Positions 47,200 through 59,131 of a DNA stretch of 64,000 bases are shown here, piece after piece. A program made the position numbers and the translations under genes. Position 1 is the stretch's first letter; each line of letters starts with the position of its first letter. The stretch spans positions 5,885,338 through 5,949,337 of the forward strand of contig NC_088302.1 in assembly GCF_032854445.1 (NCBI RefSeq). The letters are read 5' to 3'. The notes under the pieces are model-generated. The model did not search any database, was not told the DNA's origin, and was given only the letters and a program-made list of their open reading frames with translations. The stretch comes from Liolophura sinensis (taxonomy: Eukaryota > Mollusca > Polyplacophora > Chitonida > Chitonidae).

Positions 47200-47315
47200 T
47201 GTGGGTATACATTTATGTATATCTATCTGTGGGTATACATTTATGTATATCTATCTGTGGGTATACATTTATGTATATCTATCTGCGGGTATACGTTTAT
47301 GTATATATATATATA
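47200..47315. repeat. 28-bp minisatellite, four copies
   Basis: Units of GTATACATTTATGTATATCT plus ATCTGTGG, the last with CTGCGG and ACGTTTATG, followed by a short (TA)n. Confidence 0.93.
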
Positions 47316-47432
47316 TATAGATACCCATATCCATGAAGATGATTCTGGTCAACCATGCACTGTAGCTGGACTTAGTACAGCGATGGAGAGCTTGAGGAAC
47401 ACACATGTTAACATATAAGTATACACATGCAC

Positions 47433-47540
<108 letters not shown>

Positions 47541-47739
47541 CAAACTGAACCATTGTCTTTTGCAGTGTATGAAGTTTTTCCCGACTCTGGCCAATCCAGA
47601 ACACCAGGCTGCATCATATATGCCTACATGTACACGTGGCATTTTTCCTTTCAAATAAATGGGATATATAATGTTTTGTATAGGCATACATAGTGGCCCA
47701 TCACAGCCATGGCCTGTGTACGATAGTGTGAAAGTTTGA

Positions 47740-48065
47740 ATGAACGGAAAAACGCGCTGTAATTGGCTGGCTTCTGGTCGCGCCCCACCTGAACGGCTTG
47801 GCGCTAAGTCTTCTCAAAACACTCACCACGCCGCGCAAACGACCAGCTCGATATTCCGTAACACGAACACTTACTTTAAAACTTACTCTATATGATGACA
47901 TTTCCTGGTACAGGTTAGACCGGCGTCTTGATACGTTTGTAAATCTAGATTGTTCGAGAAGGTCGATGTGTCGTATACAGTGGTTTCTGTCTCCCACATC
48001 AGCTTGGCTCATTGATATGGTAAGGCATTCACGTGGGACTGCCACCCTTTCATTCACTATTCCCT
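47740..48065. promoter_or_regulatory. GC-richer patch with inverted CCAAT, possible promoter
   Basis: TAATTGGCTGGCTTCTGGTC, CGCGCCCCACCTGAACGGCT and ACGCCGCGCAAACGACC stand out from the AT-rich surroundings in GC and CpG content. ATTGG is an inverted CCAAT box. Open frames exist on both strands here (118 and 92 codons) but neither shows a domain. This is a weak, position-only inference. Confidence 0.25.
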
Positions 48066-49640
48066 TAACACTTTAGGCCTGTCCTACTTTACACCAGATA
48101 TGAACGGGGCTGTGATCTGTCATGCAACGGCGAAGACCTTTGCCTACATAGGTGTATATGTATATAGGGCCTATAGGCAGTGATAAAAGTATGAATGAAC
48201 AATCTAGAGAATAAGGGTGCATGATATATGTCTATAGTATTAAAATCCGAATGGAGCAGATCCTATACAAGTAAGTTCTATATACCAGTTGCTCTATTGT
48301 CATTCCAGTACAGAAGCTTATGCACATAGCGCCTTTCAGTCGTCGCTGTATTCAAGCAAGACCTATGCCAATAGGCTTGCAGGAACAACATATCCGGTAT
48401 GTATTTTTGTCTTGTAATGAAATTAAAGCCTTATGTAATTGTGCAACTGTATGCAAAAGATTTGGGCATATGTCAAATCTGTCCAGTCTAGGCCTACGGT
48501 TTTTTTTTGAATTCCAGATATACCCTATATGTGGCAAGCTAAGTTATTATGTTTGACTTTTTTTTTTTACTTTAACACCATATAGTAAATAAAATCAAGA
48601 ATACATTTCATTACCATATAACGCTATGTAGCATATACCAATAGACGTATATTTGGAGACTATACCGTGGTCATGATACAGTAGGCCTACCATTCAGCAT
48701 GAAAGGCATATTGCAACTTGCACTTAAAGGTTTTGTAATGCCCACAGTTATATGTGTCTGTGCATACCTAGGTCACAATAAGACAAGAATGTCGTGATAG
48801 ATATAGGCTTCGAACATCTGCATAATCTTTATGCTCTATACCCATATGTGTGAAACACGTGGAACTGTTCATAAATATGACAGAATGAATGAACAAACTA
48901 TGGTGAATGAGTACGTATATGTAGGCCCTAGGCCTAATGCTTAAATCGGAAGAATGATGAGGGAATGTATGAACGAACGAATGAAGGACTGAATTCATAT
49001 AGGTCTAGGCCTATTTTATGTCACGCTCTTATTAAAGTAGATCCGACCTATAAGCCCTTATAGACATAATTCATCTGCTTGGAAATGACAAACTATGTCT
49101 ACATGCAGGTATTAGTCCTATATACTAGTAGTGCATGTAATTGATTTTCATTATAAATTAATGTAGGCCCTATATATAATACAATTGTTTTTCAGGATAA
49201 ATTGAGTAGCTTCCGCTCTGTTACAAGGGACCTATAGGCCTTCTAAATTTTGGATGTTTGACATTGCAATTTTGCAGAGCTCAAAAATATTGTTGTGCTA
49301 AATCTTCAACTATTTAGAGGCTATTTAGGCCTAGGATTCCTGTAATGTGACAGATATGTAAATGTCTGGCATTTTCATGTAGTATTACTTTCATAACTTT
49401 CGCATCGTTATATTTTTGTGACACATTTTCTCGAACATTGTTGAAATATCCCGCTTATTCCCTGACATCATCAGGGCGACGTACCGCCTTAGTTAACTAG
49501 GTTTTAACAGTAGGCGGTGGATTTCGTCATGGATCCTTCCGCTAACTGTAAACATTGAGCATGAACCGTCTGTCAACCTTCAAGTACATTGTCTGCTGAC
49601 GGCGGACTACTTTACCGAATACATACCGATATCCTTAACA
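48066..49640. other. Intergenic stretch rich in AGGCCT palindromes
   Basis: Seven exact AGGCCT sites and several GGCCTA/AGGCCC variants between 48066 and 49340, far above chance for a six-base site. No gene or tandem period explains them. Confidence 0.6.
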
Positions 49641-49912
49641 GCTAGACTTATGTGGGTATATTAGTTTACTTGCATAGATCTATCTGAGAAACACTCGTTT
49701 AAAATCAGCAGCTGAGCGGTGTGGAGTTTTTACCTGTGCTCAAGTGGCGGAGGTGTCGGAGTGATTTGGCCCAAGCCGTCTGTGCCATTCACACTGTGTC
49801 ATTAGGCAGCAGTACTGCGACTAGAGAGGTTGTGTGAGAGAAGCGATGGGATTATTAACCGATTCGGGATAGATTTCTGACAGACAGACCTGTACTGAAT
49901 GTATGTGAAGGT
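49640..49912 (+). other. Candidate 5' non-coding exon of the Fat-like cadherin gene
   Basis: A locally GC-balanced segment ending TGTATGTGAAG with GTAATA following, which could be a splice donor. The cadherin start codon exon at 59109 begins right after an acceptor, so at least one upstream non-coding exon must exist; this is one possible place, not shown. Confidence 0.15.
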
Positions 49913-51217
49913 AATATAATCTTATTCTTGCTTGACTGTAGTGTGCATTGTCAGAATTGTGGACTAGATGCAGAGTTTTCCTGCAAACAAGCGTGGTTGT
50001 AAATAGTACGTCAGTCGGTTGTACAGGGACTCTTGGGGGGAAACATGTGGCCACTCAGGCCGGGGTCTCGGCCTCGGGAGACCGTAGAACACGGCCGTCT
50101 GGCTGACCCACGATCCTATTACACGGTGTAATTTTAACCATGATAGCTTTCAAATCGGCGACTACTTGCAGAAATGTTACATGATTATTGGGAGGCAGAT
50201 TGCCAGGCCAGAAGTCAAAACGGTAGAGGATAGATCTGAACGGTAGCAGTGACTTGAATTGTCTGAGATTTTCTAAACAAAAGTCTGTCACCCATGCTAT
50301 TGTCCGAGTGAAGCAAAATGGCTGCCGAGTCAACCCGTGATTTAGAAGGTTCTCTATAAATACATGTCGGCTATCAACGTCTCCAACAACCAGGTAGCTA
50401 GAGGATTGTGGTTTTAAGCTCCCATATTCTTTAATTACATCCTCTTAAACTCTTTAATAATGTATCAAGCTGTAAATGATATTTCCTTCATGAATAAATG
50501 TAATGTAGAAGTTTTTTTTTGGTGAGAAAGGATTCTTGTTAACATCTTGTGGAAGTTGACATTCTGTGCTGGCTTACTGGGCCTTGTCTGTTTTATTAGG
50601 CATTTAATGTTACAAATGTCTGCTTGTTAGGTGATGAAAGGGCAGTAATACTTTTAAGAGAAAGGGCATCCTAATTGAAATTTGCAAGACCTTGCATGTC
50701 ACAATATTTTGTGCAAAATGATGCCTGAGATTTCAGCAATAATCTTTTTTAAATGTTACATGTGATTTAAGAATGACCTATTTACATTTCTCATTACTTT
50801 TGTTTTTAATTTAAACAGGTGATAAAATTTTGGCTCATTTTATTGTAACTTTATCCAGTATAAAATATTGATGAGGCATAGCCTTTTGAGGACAGTTTTA
50901 TCGATAGTGTGTAGTGCGCATCCCTGTAAATTTACTTGTAACACATAATTTAGATGGTTCTGTAAATTCAAGGCTAAATTTAAGTTGTTGCCAAGACTTA
51001 AGCGTGTGCATATTATCTGGACAGTGACGTGAAAGGTGCAGTATGATTATTGATGATTGAGCTGATGAACAGACCTTCACACCTAACACCCCCCCCCCCT
51101 CACTTACACCCACACCCTACCACCTTTGTCCATAAGATTTAATTAAGCAACCCTAAGGCAAATCACTCACACCCCCCACCATTCTGTTCTCTTTCAGTAC
51201 AGTAGCATTTGATTATC

Positions 51218-51246
51218 CTCCCCCCCCCCCCCCCCCCCCCCCCCTC
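51218..51246. repeat. Poly(C) tract
   Basis: A run of about 25 C. A similar but shorter run lies near 51091, and a G run at 54000-54013. These are common sequencing and assembly error sites. Confidence 0.95.
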
Positions 51247-53573
51247 AGTTGTAGGCAGTTTTACATTCACCAAGGTAGCAAGTTTCATAATACAGTTAAT
51301 GAGTTAATATGGAGGCTGATATATTCAAAAATGTAGTGGGCAGTTGGGGTGGCTTATAGACTACATACATTGTGTGATGGTACCTCTGATTTTAGTAGAT
51401 CAGTATTGTAATATGTGTAAGTTTACTATCAGACCCTAAAATCCTCATCTGCTTGGTCCATATGTTAGGTCTGCCCAATGATCATCACTAGGGGTGAAGA
51501 GGTTGGGTGGCTCTGGGGGTGGGGATGAATTGTAATGAATGATGTGATATCTGTTGCTGTTGTGAATTGTTCAGTTTACGTAAGCTGTAATCAGGTATGT
51601 ACATGTACATGTACACCTGAAAGTGTCTCCTGAAGTCCAGGCTGTCCCCATAAGCTCATCGCATGTGGATAATTATCATGCATGAGATATGAAAGAAATT
51701 GAAACCCCAAAAAATTGTGAATGAAAGCAAAGTTAATGAGATATGATTCCAGTTTTTCCCCCAGATAATCTGCCAGATAATGTCAACCAACACGTCGAGC
51801 TACTCAGGAATCAGAATTTTTTGGAAGGTGGCCGCAGAGAAATTACCAAAAAATCAATTTTATTCCATGCATGATCTGATGAATATTGAACTGCCCCCAG
51901 CATATTTTTATGGAGAGACAGTAACAGAACAGCCTGTGGATGTCCAGTGCTTTGTTAAAGCAGTATTATTAGACCGTAGCAACTGTGTTCTGTTGTGGGC
52001 TCAGATATACTGTACACATGATGACTGTGCTGAGGTAAACACGTAACACAAATTTACTCTATAAATGGGTACAGGTACATTATAAACTAGATACCTCTCA
52101 AGTAGAGAGCAACCATAAATGACCTTATGCCTGAACTAAAGAATATATGTACATATACTGTACTTGGGCCTGTAAATAGCCAGATCTTGATAAAACTTGA
52201 TAAAACAAATACAAACATGAAATGTATGTACATGTACATGTTACCATGCTGAGAGTACTGTATCCTATATGAATTATGAAGCTAAAAAGCTAAAAGTTGT
52301 AGAAGAATACAGTAAATCCTATCTTGTTTTCTGTATGGATCTGTCTATTCTGACTGCACTTTCAAGTGTTTACAGTGATAATCGTACATGTATGTACTAA
52401 TGTATGTACATATATCTGTAGATCCAGTCAAGTGTATGTACATTTATTGCCATACATGGGTCCTTTTCAGAGCAATAATACACAAAACCCTGGTTTGTTT
52501 GAAAACTTCTTTCTGTATGGTTTGAAAAATGGCCAAGTCACTGCTATAATTACCACATCAAAGCTGTGGAAGCCCTGAAGTGTAGCGACATGTAAACTAT
52601 AGCCCTATTACAATGTTGCTGGCCAGGTTTGCAATTCAGCCAGTGCTCTTGGCCTCAGTATTGGCAGTGGCTCCCAAGGCATCTAGTTTACTCCAGACTT
52701 TGTTTTCCTTCGCTTTAAGTTCCCAACAATGGACTTCTTTGCCGATTCGAGTGACTGGATAAATTGAACACTGTTTGTATTTGCCCCTATCAAGATAATG
52801 TTTTGAAAATTCCACAAGTGTGCAGACCAAATTGTGGTTTGTTTGCAGTGCTAAGTAAAGAACTGGTCGCTTTCTGTGAGGCTGTGGTTTGTGGCTAAGC
52901 TGGCTGCTGGTGCTGGCTACATTGTGTACTCTGTAGCTGGCCTGAGCATCAGATCAGTTGTACCTGTCCACACAGACTAATCAGCAGAGGGCCAATTGGA
53001 TGTCTTGTAACTGGCTGCAGATTCTCCAGCTTTGTTCGGGGAAAAAGAATCCTGAGCTCTCACCCACTTCATACATGAATGCACCCCAAGAGGGGCAGTG
53101 TGGGTGTGAACAGATTCCCTTCTGCCCCCCCCACCCCTTGTCCTTTCCTGGGCCAAATTTGATAATAGTTTTTGTGTATTTGGCCTTGTTAGCTGAACAG
53201 CTTGGAACTTGGTCCTATGGTCTTGTTTGACTTCACTTTGACTTCAGCTGTACCTTGACTGTTTTGTCACTACTTGCCCCATGGTCAAAACAATCTAGGT
53301 TTAGCCAGGAAGGTGCCTCCCTGACTTTTAGATGGATAATTCTGACAATATCTGTGATCAAAAACCAACCTTTAAAACAATTGGACAAAAAAATAAAGGT
53401 TAGATATTAGTTACCTAAGCTGATAAGAACTTGAATTTGTCCTTTCAGAAATGTAATCATTGCTGTCAAAAATATGGTAAGCATACATGTACATTATTCC
53501 AACGACACAGTTTTAGAAAATTACATGGTCAGGTTTTTGCTTATAAAAACAGCCTCCTTCCTAACAAAGTTAC

Positions 53574-53653
53574 GTACATGTACATGTTGTGTGTACACTG
53601 TAGTGCTGATGCAGTACATGTACATGTTGTGTGTATACTGTAGTGCTGATGCA
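53574..53653. repeat. 40-bp tandem duplication
   Basis: GTACATGTACATGTTGTGTG, then TACACTGTAGTGCTGATGCA, occurs twice in a row with one base changed (TACACTG to TATACTG). Confidence 0.93.
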
Positions 53654-56600
53654 TGAATGTGTACATACCCTAGTATGTATACAGGTATCTAATTATTACA
53701 CTGTATGCTTGTATGGAGTCTAAGCTTTGATTAGTGCATTCCATTGTTTGAATTTGGAAGCCATTCCAACCCACTGGCCCACTGTACTGCTCCCTGTCTG
53801 ATTCCCTTACCAGTTCCTGACTGTTACCCTTAAAGCTGGCTATCATGAAGTATTGCCCAGAAAACCTCCCCATTCTTCTGGTTCATTGAGGAAGGAGATT
53901 GTGTTGTCAATGGCTCTGTGAACATGATGGATTGGGAAAGCCCTACTGTAATCCTGTATTGCAAAGCATTTGGGGAAGAGGCGGGAGTAAAGCGGAAGGG
54001 GGGGGGGGGGTGGGGGGCATCCCATAGCATGGGAGAGTTAAAGGGACAGGTGCTGTGACACACATTGCAGGGTCTGTGGTATACATTGTTAATAAATGAT
54101 TTGACACACAGTCTGGGTATGGGGAGGTCCTGTGACACAGTCACAGTGTTTGCTATATTGCTATTCTGTACATTGTACAATTTGTTTTTTATCTTAAAAA
54201 TTTGCAGAATTTTTTTCTTTTCACATTTCCTAACATACATGTACTGTACATGTGGTCAACTGGTCAAGTACATAAAACTTAGATTGCTGTACATGGACTG
54301 TCTGACATGTTTCAGTCATAACATTTGAATGTGGAAGTTTGGTTATACAATTAAATGTAAAAAAAAATGGCAAAAAAAATGCATTCATCACATTTGAGAC
54401 ATAGCTTACAGGTATTTGTCATTTCCTCGTGCATTCAGATCAGAATATAATTATCATGTTCGTTAAAGTAACCAGAGTGCAGTAGGGTTATGATGGACTG
54501 GATGTGTGAGGTGTGACCAGCAGGACTTGTTGAGGTTTTCCTGGTGAGCACCTGGCTCTGTCCATCCATACCTGAGCAGGCCAAGAGATAAAACCACTGG
54601 GTCCCTCATGATCTGGTTACGTAAGAGTTTCCCCCTCCAGCCTGACCTCAAGTTTAGTTTGTGAAGAGATAAGGTCCATGTTAAATTTGATGGGAACAAA
54701 TGACTTGTTGATGACATCATGTTTCCCTGGCTGACTCTGGGGATATATGACTCAGTACTTATTGCCACTTACTGCCCCAGCTGACAGAGGCCCTGTCACC
54801 ACCCCTGGGGCCATTTTCACCTCATAGAACTTACTGTTTATTAGCCCTTTGTCAGCCATGCAGCTTGCATGAGAAAACCTGCCAGGGATTGTACATCTTT
54901 GGTATAGGGTTCAGTTTCCCATTGGATGCAGACCAAATGGTACATGTACTGTAAACAAGGGTGTAATGTTTGACCCGGAGGATTGTTAAGCTTCTGCGGA
55001 TACTACTGAAATCATTATTGATGCTGAAGTCCACGGTTCACATGGATGAGAAGGGATATTATTCGTAACAGTGAACAGTTTACAGCTTGTCTCTATCTGA
55101 ACAAACCTTCAACAGTCTTCACAGTTTTTGATGTTTTTAGACAAGCAGTTCCATAAGCCTTTTCTGTCTGTCTGCCGTTCAGTTGGTGTGTCAGTAGTGA
55201 CATTTTTGATATCCTATCTGTTAGAATTGGCCATCCACTTACAGGTTGAAGTAGACTTACAGTGTCACAACTATGGAGTTATTTTCTGACTGGTGGATGA
55301 CAGGCTGTCACTTACGGCACTTAGTGTTATACAGATGGCTACATTTGAGATGATTAGTTATGTGTGCAGCTGCTGTATATTTTTGTGGGTTTAAGTCAAA
55401 AGTTAACATTTTTGGTCTAGTGGTTCAGACTGTTCAAGTACATGTACATACATAGAAAAATTTTAGTGACATGTATATTGAGTAGAAAACCCAGGCTGTG
55501 GCAATGCTTGTACGATAGCTGCACCCGCCAGTTGAGTATAGAAACTAGACAGTACTGTATGCCTTGACAGAATTGATAGTCACTTGTTCTTTCTCAGTTT
55601 AACACTTCTCTTCTGTGTTTCAGTAGTAATCAGGCTTCAGAAAACTACAGCTAGCCCCCTGTTACATGTGTTCAATGTTAATTGTTGTACATTGATGATG
55701 TACCTGTAGACACACATGTGAGATGTTCAGCTGTTAGGGATGAGTCACTGGATACATTTACCTCAATGAGATGACAACTGGCAGTACATGTAGGGCTGGG
55801 CATGTGACACAGTTAGAGAGCTGCAGTAGCTAATGTGAGGCCCAAACTCTATCTGTATGTGAATGTGCATCCAGAACACAGCTTTTTTGTGTTCATTATG
55901 TGAACTGGGACCAGTTTTACTGGGCACAACTCTTACACAGGACAAGCGTGTAATCATCATTATGCATGCAAAAGTGAGAAGAGATAAAAAAAAGAATGAA
56001 GTTAACAATAAGATGAAGTAGGGGATTGGGACAGAGTTAAAATACAGTGTACATGTTATCTGTACACTATGTTGTTGTGATATGCACATATATACATGTA
56101 TCTGCATTTGGGGGAAATACCGATACGTGTTGGGTAACCCACGAAACAATAAGAAACACTTATACAGAAGCTAATATTACTTTGTGATGCTCAAATTTTT
56201 TTTCTAAGTGATTCATTTGGTGCAAATCCATTTTTAAATAGACGACTACGTATATGTGCTCCCCCTGATATAATTATATATATATATATATATTATTTAT
56301 TTATTTATTTTTTTTGTTTTTTTTGGTTTTTTTGACAAGTTACATGTAATTTATTCGTAAGTATGTATTATTGCCTGCAGGATACCTACAGGTCTGTGTG
56401 TGCGAGTTCATGAAACATACAGTATCCCTGTATAGTACACAGTTATTCCTGGTAATGTTACATCTGAATTGCTGATCTGTATTAGCCATGGTTGAATATG
56501 CATGTCAGCATCGCGCATGTCCCTCTTCATTTGTCCAGTCAAGTCCTGGTGTTAGCATAGTTTCATTTACAATGGAACTTCGTTATGGCAATCTTTGTTG

Positions 56601-59108
56601 CTCTAATTACCACCCCAGCTTCATGCATACATGCATTATAACTAACAGTTGGTCAGAGGCCTGGTATGGGTCTTGATTGACATGCCCTGATTACAGTCTA
56701 TTCAAGTCTTGATGAATATCAGCTGGCAAATAACAAATCCATAGCAAGTGCAGCGTAACAGCACAGTGGTCAGGAAAACATTTTGGATTAATTGAAATTC
56801 CATGTTGATTTGAGGTTTCGCTTTTGTTTCTTGATAACATTGGCATCCAGCTCATCAGCTTTATTGCCCATTGTGAGGTGTCTTTTTTTTTTTGTCTTGC
56901 GCATTTTATCTTTTGTGAAATTTTTGTTTAGGACAAACTTCATTTTTTGTATCTCCTCACCCAGTATGTTTTGTTCAGGGGTTGTTTTTATATCTGTGCA
57001 AAACCTGTTTTGTTCGTTGGCATTGCTGTGGATTGTCCCTGATGATGCACATGGATGCGATGTTTCTTTTCACACGCATTCCTATGCTAAGAGAGGTACA
57101 CATACATGTGCAGGCAAGGCAGTACTAGGGCTGCCATGCCTAGGAGGGGGGTGAGTAGTTGAAGGACCAGGTCCAGGCTAGCCTCATCGATCTAAAGCCC
57201 CTGTTGGAATTCCATGGAGCTATTTTGTGGGTACAAGTGTATCTGGGATTTTCGGAGCACGATCAATATGTTTGGTTATCTGCAGTTCTCAGTGTGTCCA
57301 ATGAGTCATTGTAGAACAGCCAAGGCTGGCTCCACCACAGCCCTGTAGCTCCATTGACACAATCATTGTGGGGAAGATGGGGTTTAGGGGGTGGGGCAAA
57401 TTCTTATGTAGAATTTGTCAGACCACTGTCTTAACCACCTGGAGAAAAATTCTTTTAACACCAACCTCAACAGTCCATTCCAGACCAAGATGGGACCTCT
57501 CTTGTCTGTAGAATCATTCTGCATTGTACTTGTGCATGTGGAAGATTAGAGTTCCTCTTTGTTGATCCAAAGATATGTGTGTAGGTATTAAATTTGGAGA
57601 AGACAGAATACTACTGGAAAGCTTTAGTTTGATATATAGTCCTGATATATTCATTGAAGTTTGTTGTCAGCTCAACAAAATAATCGCTGTATTCCTGACA
57701 TCAATTTGAAAATTTAAAGAAATTTTTTTTTCTGTAGCAGCCAAGAATTCCAGCTAATATTTGCAACAAATGAGCAAATACTGCCATAAGCTTTCTGTAA
57801 TATTATGTTATTATCCAAGTATCAACAGGTATGAGTTATAGGTCATTTTGATGAACTCCTGAATTCTTGGATGTTCTTCAGCTTTAGTAAACAGCTAAGC
57901 AGTCTGTCCTGCTTTTTACAAATGTGTGTTGTGCATGTAGTTTTCTTGTTTACTATTTTTAATCCAGCCTAATCACCCTTGAACGCTTGAGGATTTGCCT
58001 GGAGTTGGAGCATATATATGTATGTTGTCTTTGTCTAGAGTCAGGTTGAAGTTAACATCACATGGAGGTATATCAAGTTGAACGAGTTGTGAACAAAACA
58101 TTATGCTACATGTACATCACATCTGTGTGAGATACAACATGTGGACATGTTCTTTAGCCCGAGTTCATCCCAGTTCCTTCTTGTTCTCAAGTGGCCCACA
58201 TTCACTTCAATGGTATCTCTTCGTTATAACTTGGTCAATGTAATTTATGCTAAGTATGAAAATAATAAGTCTGTCAGTTGAACAATGTGTTAGTGTGTGG
58301 GGGCTTTGTGCCATTGTAGACAGATGGCGTAGGTGTTGACAAGTTAAACCTTCGGGCGCAGTGTTAATTATCATTAGAAAACTTTTTCTCGTCACTTTCT
58401 TTGAAATCAGTCCCTGTTTGTTGTTGTGCCTAACTTGACAACAAACTCTGACCAGTTACTGTAAACATGGGCACTTGAATCATTGTATAAGTGCTTAACA
58501 TACATGTATTGAACTAGGTTAAGATTGAACTGTTTCTTTATGGATGTGTGCATGTATAATTTTATCTCATTTTCCTCACAAAAAAAAAGGCAAAAAAAAA
58601 AAGTAAGGAAATGAATGAAAATACAAAGTGGAATAAACCCGCCCTTGTGTAAACTTTTCATGTGATGGGTGGATGTTTTTATCAAATTGTTTTTGTGTTT
58701 TATTTTTGTCTGTAGCCTGTAGTCAACATTGTCATTGTACAAAGTTAGATCTATATATACAGTCATTGATATTGTAAAGATAGATCTATATATAGTCATT
58801 GATATGGTTACTGAAAGAGAGATTACATGTGTCTCAAACAAAGTGTGCTAACAGGCTGTGCAGTTTTTTGTCTTAAGTTCACGTATTTTTTCAGTTATTT
58901 ATGCTGAAATCTTTTGTCATAAATCAGGTGATATATTTATACTGAAGGCATGTACATTGTACAAAAGAAGAAAGATTTTAATGTTCAGTGTTTACTGTAA
59001 CATTTTGTTGTAAATAATACCTAATGCGTTTGCTTAATGATTAACTGATGAGATATACATGTAGTATATCAAGTGAGCTAATATGGGTCTTGTGTTGTTT
59101 GTTTGTAG

Positions 59109-59131
59109 GTGGCCAATGAAGAAGCATTAAG
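59109..59131 (+). other. 5' UTR part of the cadherin exon
   Basis: After the acceptor TTTGTTTGTAG, 23 nt lead to the ATG. They contain an in-frame TGA (59117-59119), so translation cannot start further upstream in this frame. Confidence 0.75.

Larger units (their letters stand above)
49913..59108 (+). other. AT-rich DNA before the cadherin coding exon, probably intron
   Basis: No SINE or long minisatellite is recognised across 9 kb, unlike the DNA to the left. It has C and G homopolymers (near 51085, 51222-51244 and 54000-54013), a 40-bp tandem duplication (53574-53653), a two-copy repeat at about 58747-58803 and many ACATGTAC motifs. It ends in GTTTGTTTGTAG, the acceptor of the coding exon. 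Small frames (for example 51780-52046) carry no recognisable domain. Confidence 0.45.
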
